From JAHRVQ01 sp051278195 (GTDB taxonomy: Bacteria > Pseudomonadota > Gammaproteobacteria > Pseudomonadales > Azotimanducaceae), in contig JBNMQM010000022.1 in assembly GCA_051278195.1 (NCBI GenBank), positions 1 through 64,000 of the forward strand: a stretch of 64,000 nt of DNA. The letters are read 5' to 3'. This document shows positions 26,297 through 35,656 of this stretch, piece after piece; the first letter of the stretch is position 1; every line of letters begins with the position of its first letter. The position numbers and the translations under genes were made by a program. Below the pieces are notes generated by a model, which was not told the DNA's origin, ran no database searches, and saw only the letters and a list, made by a program, of their open reading frames with translations.

Positions 26297-27733
26297 TTAA
26301 CGCGCGCTCATCGGTTGGAATGGCTGGCCAGCTCGCTCACGCACCTCGCGTTCTGGATACAAAAGATAAAGCGCTGCACCTATCAAACAAAAAACTCCTG
26401 CGACAGGGCCAATCAATTGCACACCCAAGGGCTCTTCAACACTGCGGCCGTAACCGGAAAGCAAGAAGCTTAAAATTGCTGCCGATGCTGCATAGACCCA
26501 TTTTGTAAAAAGCCCCTGCACGCCGTAATACATTGCCGCTCGGTTCGCGCCGGTTTCCGCCTCGTCAAGGTCAATCAGCTGGCCCATGAGAACGGTTGGC
26601 AAGATCATGAAGCCAGCAATCGATAACCCCTTTATCACGGTCGAGATCACAACCACTGTTAGGTTAAGTAGATCACCAGGTGCGCCAGGCGCATGGGGCG
26701 ATAGCAGGCCGTACGGAAACATTGATACGCCTAGTAGTAGGATACTAACGATGACTGTATTGCGCGCGCCAATTCGATTGACCACCAAATGAACAAACAC
26801 AAACCCAAGTATGATGCCGGGTAGCATGGCAAGCGACAATGTCGCTGCAAATCCTTCATCGCGACCTAGCAGTACCCTTACGATGTACGGCACTGCAGGG
26901 CCAGTCATCGAAATGCCCAATATAAAAACGATCTGTGCGCCCAAGTAAATCATAAAGGGGCGATTTTTTAGTGTCGTCTTCAGCGCCTCTGACATCTTCA
27001 TGGTTGAGCGAACGATAGGAAACCGTGAATCATCGATTGCTATAATGGGCGCCATGCAAGCTATGAAGGAAAAGACGCAGGAGATAATCACAACTATCTG
27101 GACAGCTGTCGTCGCGTCGTATCCTGCGTCCTTCAATGCGCCGACGCCCGCCAACCAAAGAATGCCGTAAGCCATAATCATTGGGCCACCGACCATCGCG
27201 CGAAGACGCGACAAGCGGACTCTTTCAGCTTCGGTTCTGGCAATTTCTGGAATAAGCGCGTGCCAAGGTGCGACGTACACCGTGAAAAAAATATAATACA
27301 AGGCCAGCACGACCGTTAAATAAACGAAGATATCAGTGCTGCCAGGTTCACCTGGCGGGAAAAACAGCAACGCAGGGCAGCCAACCATCGGTACGATCCC
27401 AGCGATCAAGAAAATACGTCGACGCCCCCATTTTGATGTTGAGCTATCGGAATAGTGGCCCACCAGCGGATCAGCCAACGAATCAACAATACCGCCGATG
27501 ATACGAGCAAGGCCATATGCGGTGAGCACACCAAGAAATATTTCCTCGCTGACCAGAGTGGGTAGTCCGGCACCATCTGGGGGCAGGTAGAAATAAATGC
27601 CGATGGAGCTAACCATTGCAGACGTTATCTGCCAGCCTGGATAGCCAATAACAAATAATAACCAGTCGCGATGCGTTAAGTTAGGACTGCCAGCAATCAG
27701 CTCAACCCGCTTGTCTTGAACAGAATTACTCAA
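26297..27733 (-). CDS. MFS / GPH-type sodium:glycoside-like symporter
   Basis: A 478-residue 12-helix transporter. The early motif D-S-L-A-D-P-L-V-G-H-Y-S-D-S and R-R-R-I-F-L match the glycoside-pentoside-hexuronide cation symporter branch of the MFS (D-x-x-x-D-P-x-x-G). Members import sugars or related solutes with sodium or protons; the substrate here cannot be told. Its start overlaps the stop of the SGNH hydrolase gene by 8 bp, so they are translated together and likely act on one substrate. Confidence 0.8.
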   Translation of the reverse strand: MSNSVQDKRVELIAGSPNLTHRDWLLFVIGYPGWQITSAMVSSIGIYFYLPPDGAGLPTLVSEEIFLGVLTAYGLARIIGGIVDSLADPLVGHYSDSSTSKWGRRRIFLIAGIVPMVGCPALLFFPPGEPGSTDIFVYLTVVLALYYIFFTVYVAPWHALIPEIARTEAERVRLSRLRAMVGGPMIMAYGILWLAGVGALKDAGYDATTAVQIVVIISCVFSFIACMAPIIAIDDSRFPIVRSTMKMSEALKTTLKNRPFMIYLGAQIVFILGISMTGPAVPYIVRVLLGRDEGFAATLSLAMLPGIILGFVFVHLVVNRIGARNTVIVSILLLGVSMFPYGLLSPHAPGAPGDLLNLTVVVISTVIKGLSIAGFMILPTVLMGQLIDLDEAETGANRAAMYYGVQGLFTKWVYAASAAILSFLLSGYGRSVEEPLGVQLIGPVAGVFCLIGAALYLLYPEREVRERAGQPFQPMSAR

Positions 27734-28571
27734 CTGGTCTGGTCAGAAAATCACCGATTAGATTAGTCACCATCAAGGCTGCTCTTTTGCTTAAATGAAT
27801 TCCGTCCGTCATGAATGCCATATCGTTTGCATCAGCAATATCATCCCAACCTGTGAATAGAACATAGCGACGCATAATGGCTTGAGGCACCGCAGCTAAA
27901 TCCAACTCCTGAGGCGGATTGTGCCGTTGTTGCTTCAGCTTTTCATCGAGCTGTTCATTAAGCGGTAAGTAGGTCAAATCGTGCTGTTCTGCAAGTCGAC
28001 GAACAAATTCTGAATATTCTGCAGCTCGCGCGTAGCCTTGATGGGCCGGGTTTTCCGTTACCGGCGGTAAAGAGATCAGAGCGATTTTGGCTTTTGTTCG
28101 GCCTTGCAACTCTTCAACCAGTAGAGTTAGGTTTGCTTCATACCATTCGCGATTGGGTGCCTGGGGCAGGTCCTGCGACTCAATATATTGATCTGCTTGC
28201 TCCTGGCTAAGTGTGCCTAGGACGTCATTGGTACCGATAAGGATGGTAATATAGTCAGGGTCAATTTCAACAACGGGGTCAACTCTTTGCAGTAAGTTGT
28301 AAGCTAGCTGGCCGTTTATTCCGGCATTTACAAAACTGAATCCTTGGTCAGAAAAGCGTGTTGAAAGCTCGTCAACATAGTTGTAGCTGACCTTTCCATG
28401 GGTGATGCTGTCACCCATACAAACCACGACCTTTTTATTTCCTTCAGCTGACTTCTGATAGGCCCCTGGGTGGTTGTCCGGCAGTTTGAAGGCTGCATAC
28501 ATCGCGTAGCTGAAGGTGCTTAGTATCACTAAAGTTAGAACAGTTACCGATGCGACTATTTTCTTAATCAT
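27726..28571 (-). CDS. SGNH/GDSL-type hydrolase
   Basis: A 281-residue hydrolase. Residues 1-22 are a signal or anchor helix. Block I is M-G-D-S-I-T-H-G with the Ser nucleophile, block III is G-T-N-D and block V is D-G-I-H-L-S. Together they make the SGNH catalytic set, with esterase or lipase activity on an exported substrate. It overlaps the MFS gene by 8 bp. The pair suggests periplasmic de-esterification followed by uptake. Confidence 0.85.
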   Translation of the reverse strand: MIKKIVASVTVLTLVILSTFSYAMYAAFKLPDNHPGAYQKSAEGNKKVVVCMGDSITHGKVSYNYVDELSTRFSDQGFSFVNAGINGQLAYNLLQRVDPVVEIDPDYITILIGTNDVLGTLSQEQADQYIESQDLPQAPNREWYEANLTLLVEELQGRTKAKIALISLPPVTENPAHQGYARAAEYSEFVRRLAEQHDLTYLPLNEQLDEKLKQQRHNPPQELDLAAVPQAIMRRYVLFTGWDDIADANDMAFMTDGIHLSKRAALMVTNLIGDFLTRPVE

Positions 28572-28767
28572 CCTGATCGAAATTCCATTGCGAAGAAGGC
28601 GAATACCAAACTATCTTTCAACATCCTAGTCTGCCAGTCGTCATTCGTCCAAACAAAGAAAACAGTTCGTTTAAAATGACAGAGTAAATACAGCTAACAA
28701 TCAATTGCTTGATTTGCTTATCCGTTAGGACATGCTGGGTTCGACGGTCACGACCCTACCTGAATGA

Positions 28768-29085
28768 TCGCATCGGACCAATCGACTACCCATCAATCAC
28801 AATATTGAACAACTTAAAAATCAAGCTAGAGGTTTCCTCAAAGCCCTTAGAGTCGCTGATGAAGCGCGCAGGGAGGTCTTGGCTTTGCTTGATAGGATTA
28901 CGGGTAAAACGCCACCAGTCGCCCTTGCTACCAGAGTGACATCGCAGGAAGTGCAGCCGGCTTTGGGTACATTGGGAGAATGGGTATCTAGGTTCAAGCT
29001 ACTGGAAGGAGTTCGAGGCATTCTTGCTGGTGAGATGTATGGACTCCGAATCACGCAAGCACCTTGGAGGCGTGTTGTTCCATAG
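28768..29085 (+). pseudogene. Open-frame fragment upstream of the IS3 remnant
   Basis: The frame is open from 28768 and reads L-P-I-N-H-N-I-E-Q-L-K-N-Q-A-R, followed by a second helical stretch around T-S-Q-E-V-Q. This pattern resembles the N-terminal segment of ankyrin-type and related small helical proteins, but only weakly. It runs into the IS3 transposase, where a different frame takes over at about 29060, so it was probably truncated by that insertion. No start codon with a binding site is clear. Confidence 0.3.
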
Positions 29086-29398
29086 CGATCAGGGTAGCCA
29101 TTACACGAGTGTGAAGTTCCGCAAACAGGTCTGGCGGTATCGCATTACACAAAGTATGAGCCGACGGGGAAATTGTTGGGACAACTCACCGATGGAACGC
29201 TTCTTTAGGCGTTTGAAAACGGAATGGGTGCCGGAGATGGGATACGGATCTCTTGTTGACGCACAGCGGTCAATTGTTGATTACATAACGGGATACTACA
29301 GTCAGACAAGACCCCATCAACACAATGGTGGCTTGCCGCCAAACAAAGCGGAGGAGATGTATTGGAACTCCTCTAAATCAGAGGCCGAGACCACTTGA
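29024..29398 (+). mobile_element. IS3-family transposase, C-terminal fragment
   Basis: A 124-residue frame with SDQGSHYTSVKFRK, S-R-R-G-N-C-W-D-N-S-P-M-E-R-F-F-R-R-L-K and the late Y-I-T-G-Y-Y-S-Q-T-R-P-H-Q-H-N-G-G-L-P-P element, the integrase-core part of IS3 orfB. The first half of the core with its first catalytic Asp, and orfA, are absent. No matching terminal inverted repeats are visible. It is a dead remnant, and flanking homology is broken on both sides. Confidence 0.85.
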
Positions 29399-29637
29399 CC
29401 ACTACACCATATGCCTTCACCTACGAGTTAGTAGCAGAGGAATATCACTCAGGAGTCTTGGGCAAACACAGGGAAACCCCCGACTCGCCATCAACAAAGC
29501 CCACGCGTGGTTGCCATAATAAATTCATGCACCATTCTGCTATCAATACCTATGGAGATCCTCCGGTGTCCATGTAACTTTATTGTCATCGCCTACGTGA
29601 CTTCGATCTTCTCCATCATAGTTCTCGATTATGGTTT

Positions 29638-31047
29638 TCAATCGTTATCAGAAGCGTTTTGATCATCTATTTCATCAAACTTAGCGGCCATCGTGGGGTT
29701 GCGTCGAGTTAGCTTCTTGATCGTGACATCCTGTGACTTGTCGTTTGCCAAGCGAAGGTTTCGATCTGTACTCAGCAAGGCGTCCTTTGTTTTCTGCAGG
29801 TGGTCGATTGACTTATCAATCTCGTCGATTGCGGTTTGGAATTTCTTGGAGGCAAGGTCATAGTTCTTAGCGAATGCACTCTTAAATTTATCGAGGTCGT
29901 TTTCGAAATTTGTGATGTCGACGCTCTGTGCTTTAACTAACGCGAGCTCCTTCTTGTATTCAAGTGACTTCATGGATGCATTGCGCAGCAAGGTAATAAT
30001 TGGCAGAAAGAACTGTGGCCGAACGACGTACATCTTTGGATAGCGGTGAAATACGTCGACGATACCAGAGTTGTAAAGTTCACTATCGGGTTCGAGTAGG
30101 GACACCAGCACTGCATACTCGCAGCCTTTCTCTGTCCGATCCTTATCCAACTCCTTAAGAAAGTCTTCGTTCTTTTTCTTTGTTGCAGTGGTGTCATTTT
30201 CGTTCTTCATCTCAAACATGATCGAAACAATCTCAGTGCCTGTTTCGTCCAAGTCGCGAAAAATGTAGTCACCCTTGCTGCCGGTACTCGCGTCATTATC
30301 TTTCTCGAAATAGGCGCGCGGAAATGCTGTTGCTCGGATGCGGTTGAACTCGGTGTCGCAGTGCTGTTCAAGCGTTTCACCCACCATCTTGGTCGATAGA
30401 CGTGCCTTCATGTCCCGGAGTCGTTCGATCGCATCGTCGCGATCTTTGAGCTGAGTTTCGTACTTATCCTTGAGTGACGTCTCGGCGAGTTGCTTTTCAA
30501 GTGCTGCTTGCTTGAGGCCGTGCTGTAATTCATCACGTTCTTTCTCGATCACACTCACTGCGCCTGTGATCGCGACCTTCTGTTCAAGTTGGGTGTTGTC
30601 GAGTTTGCTTTTTAAAGACTGGATTTCTTTATCTTTGCTGGCAGCAGTTTCCTGTAGTTCCTTGGCAAGTTTTGATTCGGCAAGTTCGGCAGCGGCTTGT
30701 TTGTCGCGCTTGGTCTGTTCAAGCTCGCTGGCCAGGGTATCACGCTCTTTTTCAACCTTGCTTAGCACCTCGGCCACCGCCAGTTTTCTCTCGACTTGAT
30801 CGGCAGCCAATCTAGCTTGTAGGGATTGAATCTCGGTATCTTTGGCTGCCGCGGCCTTTTGCATTTCGCTTCCAACTTCGCTTTTGGCGAGTGCGACTGC
30901 AGTCAGTTTTTCCTTTTCGGCCAGTTCAAGCCGGTCGTGCAACTGTTGGTCAAACTCGGAGTCGCGGACCTGCTTTAGAATGTCTGCATAGCCGGTTTCG
31001 TCGATTTTGAATGCCTTATTGCAGTGCGGGCAGGTGATTTCATGCAT
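29638..31047 (-). CDS. DUF2130 coiled-coil protein
   Basis: A 469-residue protein. It starts MHEITCPHCNKAFKID, with a CxxC zinc-ribbon-like pair. Residues 30-225 are a long charged helical region with repeated Lys-Glu-Leu heptads, a strong coiled coil. The C-terminal half, with D-Y-I-F-R-D and I-S-I-M-F-E-M-K-N-E-N-D, is the DUF2130 domain, which resembles nuclease-like folds by its E-M-K core. The family is often found near mobile and defence genes, but its function is not established. It lies on the same strand downstream of the HipA gene. Confidence 0.8.
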   Translation of the reverse strand: MHEITCPHCNKAFKIDETGYADILKQVRDSEFDQQLHDRLELAEKEKLTAVALAKSEVGSEMQKAAAAKDTEIQSLQARLAADQVERKLAVAEVLSKVEKERDTLASELEQTKRDKQAAAELAESKLAKELQETAASKDKEIQSLKSKLDNTQLEQKVAITGAVSVIEKERDELQHGLKQAALEKQLAETSLKDKYETQLKDRDDAIERLRDMKARLSTKMVGETLEQHCDTEFNRIRATAFPRAYFEKDNDASTGSKGDYIFRDLDETGTEIVSIMFEMKNENDTTATKKKNEDFLKELDKDRTEKGCEYAVLVSLLEPDSELYNSGIVDVFHRYPKMYVVRPQFFLPIITLLRNASMKSLEYKKELALVKAQSVDITNFENDLDKFKSAFAKNYDLASKKFQTAIDEIDKSIDHLQKTKDALLSTDRNLRLANDKSQDVTIKKLTRRNPTMAAKFDEIDDQNASDND

Positions 31048-31284
31048 GTATTGTTCTCTACCTTTTTGACGAAGATTCGCGTTTGTTAGTTTCGAGACGC
31101 GCCGACGGCTTTCAGCGACCTGTGCCATGTATTCGAACACGCTCGATTAGCTTCTCCAAACGTTTCGGAGTCTTTCTGACAAATTTGCACAACTTTTGCT
31201 CAGCTTTCGCTCAACTTTCGGCCAACGAAGAAATAGAGTTAGGCTTGTGCGTCAAACCTCAGGTCGTGGTTAGAATCTATTGGG

Positions 31285-32589
31285 TCATTTGAGAATATCT
31301 GTGCGGTGCGACGTTTTTATCTGTTCTGCCATATCATCCGGTACGCCGGCTTTTTCAGAGTAAGATAGCCATTTTGAAATAGCTTCTTGAACTTGTTTAA
31401 CTATTTCATCTGCTCGGCCACGTTTCATTGAGGCGTTCTTCGCGCACGCTCGAAAATCTTCTATTGAAAAATTATCACGCTTGCCATTGAGAGACATTTG
31501 ATGGCTCGCGGTCCAATCTCCACTTGGATTAAAACTATAGGTCATGTCATAGGCAGGTGAGAGGTCCCATCTGCCAGACTGATCCATCAGAAAGGCGATG
31601 TTCTTCACATGGTCATCCTGGTTGCGGCCAATGATGTTAAACGCCATACGGCGGAATTGTTCCTCAATCCGGTCCATTGGCATACCAAGCGCTCTGATCG
31701 TGCGCAAAGCTTGTTCATAGGAATGAGCGCCAGCCTGCTTGAAATCAAAATGCTCCATTGCGCATAGTGACTGCATATGGATTTTCTGGCCTGAGTCTGA
31801 TCGGTCAAACCGCTTGGTCATGAAATGACTTCGGCCATTCTCTTTAAGTAAACGACACTCTTTCATTTCAATGTCCGCCGCTAACGCCATTTCGTAGTAG
31901 GCATATTCAATGAGGCCATAGCCTGCTGGGTCGGCAAGCTCTTTGTCTTTGTTGCCTGAAACACCGTCAAATTTTAACAACCAGTAGGAGAAGCCTTGCC
32001 CTGTTCTAACATGACCGGAACGCACTTCATCGGTTTTTGGGTTCCATGCAATAATTGCCTTTGCTCTGGCGCCGCCTGCTGATGTGCCAACTTGGAGGAT
32101 ATCGGTCAAAGCGTCTTCTCGATCTAAAGGCGCAAATGAACCTTGGAGCGCGTTCCGTTTGGTCAGGATTTGACTGGCGAGTTCAACCAGCGCTTCAACA
32201 TTAATCGGTTTCGATTTGACGCTGGTTGGACCTTGGGTCGGCGCGTATTCAAGCGCCCCCATGCCTCTGCTGCCTGTGTAGCAAAGACGTTCAACAGGAT
32301 TGAAACTGCGACGATCACGGCCTTCCTTTGCCAGCCATGCATTAATGAGGGCGTTGCCAAAATCATCCGGTAAAGAATCTGCAAGAAGCCCGGGCAGGCC
32401 GTGAAACGTTTCTCGCGGTAACGCTGAAAAATTATATATGCGGGTGGCTAGCGGCATCATCACCGGTGATACCTCTATGCCACTGCCGACAAAGGCCGGT
32501 TCGTACTCGAAATTTGCTAGTTGAGCGTTGTCATCCCAGTTGACGGCGCCGATGGCTTTGCCCCAAAGTTTTATCTCGGCAATCGTCAT
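31285..32589 (-). CDS. hipA: HipA-type Ser/Thr kinase toxin
   Basis: A 434-residue HipA-family protein. The Gly-rich loop is V-G-T-S-A-G-G-A-R-A-K-A (about residues 165-176). The catalytic parts are F-M-T-K-R-F-D-R, the R-N-Q-D-D-H-V-K-N loop and W-D-L-S-P-A-Y-D-M-T-Y-S. Known HipA toxins phosphorylate GltX or related targets and cause growth arrest; the target here is inferred only. Its ATG overlaps the antitoxin's stop codon as ATGA. The catalytic core looks complete, so the kinase is probably active. Confidence 0.88.
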   Translation of the reverse strand: MTIAEIKLWGKAIGAVNWDDNAQLANFEYEPAFVGSGIEVSPVMMPLATRIYNFSALPRETFHGLPGLLADSLPDDFGNALINAWLAKEGRDRRSFNPVERLCYTGSRGMGALEYAPTQGPTSVKSKPINVEALVELASQILTKRNALQGSFAPLDREDALTDILQVGTSAGGARAKAIIAWNPKTDEVRSGHVRTGQGFSYWLLKFDGVSGNKDKELADPAGYGLIEYAYYEMALAADIEMKECRLLKENGRSHFMTKRFDRSDSGQKIHMQSLCAMEHFDFKQAGAHSYEQALRTIRALGMPMDRIEEQFRRMAFNIIGRNQDDHVKNIAFLMDQSGRWDLSPAYDMTYSFNPSGDWTASHQMSLNGKRDNFSIEDFRACAKNASMKRGRADEIVKQVQEAISKWLSYSEKAGVPDDMAEQIKTSHRTDILK

Positions 32590-32948
32590 TCTTGATCACG
32601 CTTGTCTTCATCCCATGACCATGGCATTTTTGTCTCTGTCTTGGCTGATGGTGAAGAGGCCCGCCGTCGTTTTCTGCCCTGCATTTTGGCCTGTTGGATC
32701 GGGCTGATCGCAGGTTCGGGAATAAGAACTTCCAGATTTTCAAGTAATTGAAGCGCGCGTAATACGCGGATTAAATTTGACGCCTGGGTAGAGCCGCCAT
32801 GTTCAATTCGATGGATAGTTCTTTTAGAAACGCCGGCTTCCGTGGCCAAAGCATCCTGAGTCCAGTTTCTGTTCAGGCGATACTGGGCAATGCGACGACC
32901 CAGCTCTCTAAGTGTCGTGTCATCAGAGTTGCCTTCATTGAATTTCAT
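32586..32948 (-). CDS. hipB: HipB-like helix-turn-helix antitoxin
   Basis: A 120-residue protein with an Xre-type helix-turn-helix at about residues 10-65: R-R-I-A-Q-Y-R-L-N-R-N-W-T-Q, then EAGVSKRTIHRIEHG. The C-terminal 50 residues are a charged tail of Arg, Ser and Lys that could bind the toxin. The ATG at 32948 gives the standard family start. It overlaps hipA by four bases, so the order is antitoxin then toxin, as usual. A strong palindromic operator lies 75-100 bp upstream. Confidence 0.8.
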   Translation of the reverse strand: MKFNEGNSDDTTLRELGRRIAQYRLNRNWTQDALATEAGVSKRTIHRIEHGGSTQASNLIRVLRALQLLENLEVLIPEPAISPIQQAKMQGRKRRRASSPSAKTETKMPWSWDEDKRDQE

Positions 32949-33005
32949 AAGGTGCCATTTATGACGGTTAATTAAGTTGTCGTGCTTCAAAATGACACAA
33001 TTTGC

Positions 33006-33045
33006 ACTTTATGACAATAAAGTATTTGGCACTAATTGCCAAATA
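33006..33045. promoter_or_regulatory. Candidate hipBA operator, two abutting palindromes
   Basis: A perfect inverted repeat TATTTGGCA-N5-TGCCAAATA occupies 33023-33045. A second, ACTTTAT-GACA-ATAAAGT, occupies 33006-33023 and touches the first. They lie 60-100 bp before the antitoxin gene. Several TATGAC-like words are also spread through 32955-33085. Symmetry of this quality is expected of an autoregulated toxin-antitoxin operator. Confidence 0.6.
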
Positions 33046-33180
33046 TGGCATTTAAGTGCGGTTAAGAATCGTAAGACGTCAAATATGACGCTTTATAACG
33101 AGTCCGCGTAGTAAAAGTCGCTCCTGCACATAAAGCTTCACAGAAACGGGAACAAAGCCCTCGGCTATGCAGGTGTGTAA

Positions 33181-33206
33181 GGGGACGAAAATCATTGAAC
33201 GTCCCC
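33181..33206. other. GGGGACG / CGTCCCC hairpin
   Basis: Perfect 7-bp arms separated by 12 bases, in the gap between the hipBA control region and the NTF2-like gene. There is no T run, so I do not call it a terminator. Confidence 0.4.
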
Positions 33207-33317
33207 GTTGCGGGCATGGGATATAGTCGTCAAGAATCCAGGTCGCTCTGAGTTGATGCCATTTCTTCGTGTATGGTGACTGGAACGAAATTAAATAATG
33301 AAAAGGAGGGCTCCATC

Positions 33318-33722
33318 ATGAGTAACCTGCAGGCTTTCGGTACCTATGCTGCCGCATTCGATGAATCATTGGTCGACGATAACTGGGCAAGACTTGAACA
33401 GTATTTTTCAGAAGATGCATCCTACAAACCAGGCGATGGCTCAGAAGGTGTTGGGCGAGCAGGCGTTATCCAGTCGCTGCAAGATAGCGTTAATAGCCTA
33501 GAAGGAAAGTGTGATGCTCGAGAGTTAATCGGGCAGCCCGGGATTACCGAAGAAAGAGACACCGTCACGCTCAGTTTTACAATCAAGTATTCCAAACAAG
33601 GAATGGAAGATTATCTACTCGTAGGAGTCGAAACCATCCAGTACTCAGATGGACTTATCTGCAAGATGGAAGACGTGTTTGAAAACCCTAACGACATGAT
33701 GGCGTGGCGAGATAAGCTGTAG
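33318..33722 (+). CDS. NTF2-like (SnoaL-type) protein
   Basis: A 134-residue cone-fold protein starting MSNLQAFGTYAAAF behind a strong AAGGAGG binding site. The pattern W-A-R-L-E-Q-Y-F-S-E-D-A-S-Y is the usual first helix and strand of NTF2-like proteins. Such proteins are often small isomerases, hydratases or binding proteins in steroid and polyketide pathways; the pocket residues here do not identify a reaction. Its position at the head of a co-directional run with an amidohydrolase, GST and NIPSNAP suggests shared metabolism. Confidence 0.75.
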   Translation: MSNLQAFGTYAAAFDESLVDDNWARLEQYFSEDASYKPGDGSEGVGRAGVIQSLQDSVNSLEGKCDARELIGQPGITEERDTVTLSFTIKYSKQGMEDYLLVGVETIQYSDGLICKMEDVFENPNDMMAWRDKL

Positions 33723-33828
33723 GTCGTTCCTTCTCTAAGACCTCCCATTCTCTATCTGTACTTTCAAAGCGTTCAATGACAGTCTAGGAAGCAGATAAAA
33801 ATCAAAAATTAATTCTAAGGGGCGAGCG

Positions 33829-35574
33829 ATGTACGACTACCTGATTAAGAACGCGACGATTGTTGATGGCAGGGGTGATACGCCTTACGTGGGTAATGTG
33901 GCGATAAGTGATGGCAAGATTGCCGGTGTGGGTGCTGTTGATGGCGAAGCCAAAGAAACCATCAATGCGGAAGGCGCCTATGTCACCCCGGGTTGGGTTG
34001 ATGTGCATACGCATTTTGATGGTCAGGTGAGCTGGGATGACACGTTGGATCCTTCGTTCAGTCACGGTGTGACCAGTGTCGTAATGGGTAACTGTGGTGT
34101 TGGCTTTGCGCCATGCCCTCCTGGCGGCGAGAAACGCATGATCGAGCTCATGGAAGGTGTTGAGGATATCCCGGGTACGGCGTTATATGAGGGCATCGAA
34201 TGGGGCGAATGGGAGACCTACCCTGAATATCTTGATTATCTAGGTAAACGTGAATATACGCTGGATGTGGGCGGCCTGATTCCGCATAGCGCGGTAAGAA
34301 ACTACGTTATGGGTGAACGAGCACTGCGTCATGAAGATGCTACCACCGAAGATTTAGCCGCGATGTGCAAGATTGTTGAAGATGGACTGAATGCTGGCGC
34401 GATAGGGTTTTCGACATCTAGGACCATTGGTCATCGATCTGTATTGGGTGAACCTATTCCCGGCACATTTGCAGAAAAAGCAGAGCTAATGGCGATTGCG
34501 CGGGCGATGAAAGCCGCAGGCAAAGGTATCTTCCAAGCAGTGCCGGCTGGTGTTGTTGGTGATATGGCCGGCCCTGAACACTGGACGACTGAGCAGGAAG
34601 TTGAGTTGTTTGCAGACATCGCGCGAGAAAGTGGCAGAAGCTGTTCGTTTACCCTGGTACAGAATGGCAATCGCCCGGACCAGTGGCGCAATTGTCTTGA
34701 AATCGTTGAGCGAGCGAACGCTGAAGGTCTGATGATTAAGCCACAGATTGCCACTCGGCCTATCGGTTTTGTGACCAGCCTGCAGGCGTACCATATGTTC
34801 CAGAGACGCGAGACCTACTTAAAGCTGGTTGATCTTCCGTTTGATCAACTATTGGCAGAAATGAAGAAGCCTGAAGTTAAAGCCGCGATACTTTCGGATA
34901 AGGACATTGCACCGGATCAGCCGGGCACCATGGCGAATATCTATGGACTGTTAGCGGTGGCTGCGTCGGGGATGTTTCCGATTGAGCTGCCGATTAATTA
35001 TGAGCCTGAAGCCTCTGGCAATATGGGCGCGCTGGCGGCAGCCGCAGGTCAAGAGATTAATGACTTTTTCTACGATTACCTGACAGCGGGCGAGGGCGAT
35101 CAATTCGCTATTCTGCTCGGTGCCAACTTTGTCGATGGCAGCTTTAGTGTCATGGAAGAGATGATCCAACATCCCAATACCGTTATAGGATTGTCTGATG
35201 CGGGTGCTCATGTGAACTTGATCTTTGATGCCGTCGGACCGACCTATCAGTTAACTCACTGGGTGCGAGATCGAACGCGAGGTCCAAAAATGCCCATCGA
35301 GCTAATGGTTGCCAAGCAAACTTACGATAACGCCCAGCTATTTGGTATGTATGATCGAGGCAGTCTCGAAGTCGGTATGCGCGCCGATATCAATTTGATC
35401 GACCTTGAACATCTTGGCCTTGGCAAACTCGAGGTTGTGCATGATTTGCCCGCTGGTGGCAGCCGTATTCTGCAGTCCGCAGAAGGCTATCTTGCGACGT
35501 TCGTCAATGGTGTGAAGACACGTGAGAATGACCGGGATACCGGCGCAAGACCGGGGCGAGTCATTAGAGCCTGA
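33829..35574 (+). CDS. N-acyl-D-amino-acid deacylase-family amidohydrolase
   Basis: A 581-residue amidohydrolase of the D-aminoacylase group. The metal site starts with D-V-H-T-H-F-D-G-Q (about residues 59-67), a conserved N-C-G-V-G-F-A-P-C follows near 90, and L-S-D-A-G-A-H-V near 455 supplies the catalytic Asp. Length and motif order match the family, whose members deacylate N-acyl-D-amino acids or related amides. Many homologues in marine bacteria have unproven substrates. AAGGGG precedes the ATG. It lies between the NTF2-like gene and the GST in the same direction. Confidence 0.85.
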   Translation: MYDYLIKNATIVDGRGDTPYVGNVAISDGKIAGVGAVDGEAKETINAEGAYVTPGWVDVHTHFDGQVSWDDTLDPSFSHGVTSVVMGNCGVGFAPCPPGGEKRMIELMEGVEDIPGTALYEGIEWGEWETYPEYLDYLGKREYTLDVGGLIPHSAVRNYVMGERALRHEDATTEDLAAMCKIVEDGLNAGAIGFSTSRTIGHRSVLGEPIPGTFAEKAELMAIARAMKAAGKGIFQAVPAGVVGDMAGPEHWTTEQEVELFADIARESGRSCSFTLVQNGNRPDQWRNCLEIVERANAEGLMIKPQIATRPIGFVTSLQAYHMFQRRETYLKLVDLPFDQLLAEMKKPEVKAAILSDKDIAPDQPGTMANIYGLLAVAASGMFPIELPINYEPEASGNMGALAAAAGQEINDFFYDYLTAGEGDQFAILLGANFVDGSFSVMEEMIQHPNTVIGLSDAGAHVNLIFDAVGPTYQLTHWVRDRTRGPKMPIELMVAKQTYDNAQLFGMYDRGSLEVGMRADINLIDLEHLGLGKLEVVHDLPAGGSRILQSAEGYLATFVNGVKTRENDRDTGARPGRVIRA

Positions 35575-35656
35575 TCGTTCAATAGTTCAGATCATCCCAT
35601 CACTATATGCGTTGAGCAGGTGCTCATCCGGCAACTAAATTTGATAGGAAAAGCTC

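Noticed and set aside
29370..29410. tRNA-like hairpin near the IS3 end (CCTCTAAATCAGAGG)
   Set aside because: The stem has a five-base loop and no second arm or T-loop, so it is only a short palindrome within the transposase end.
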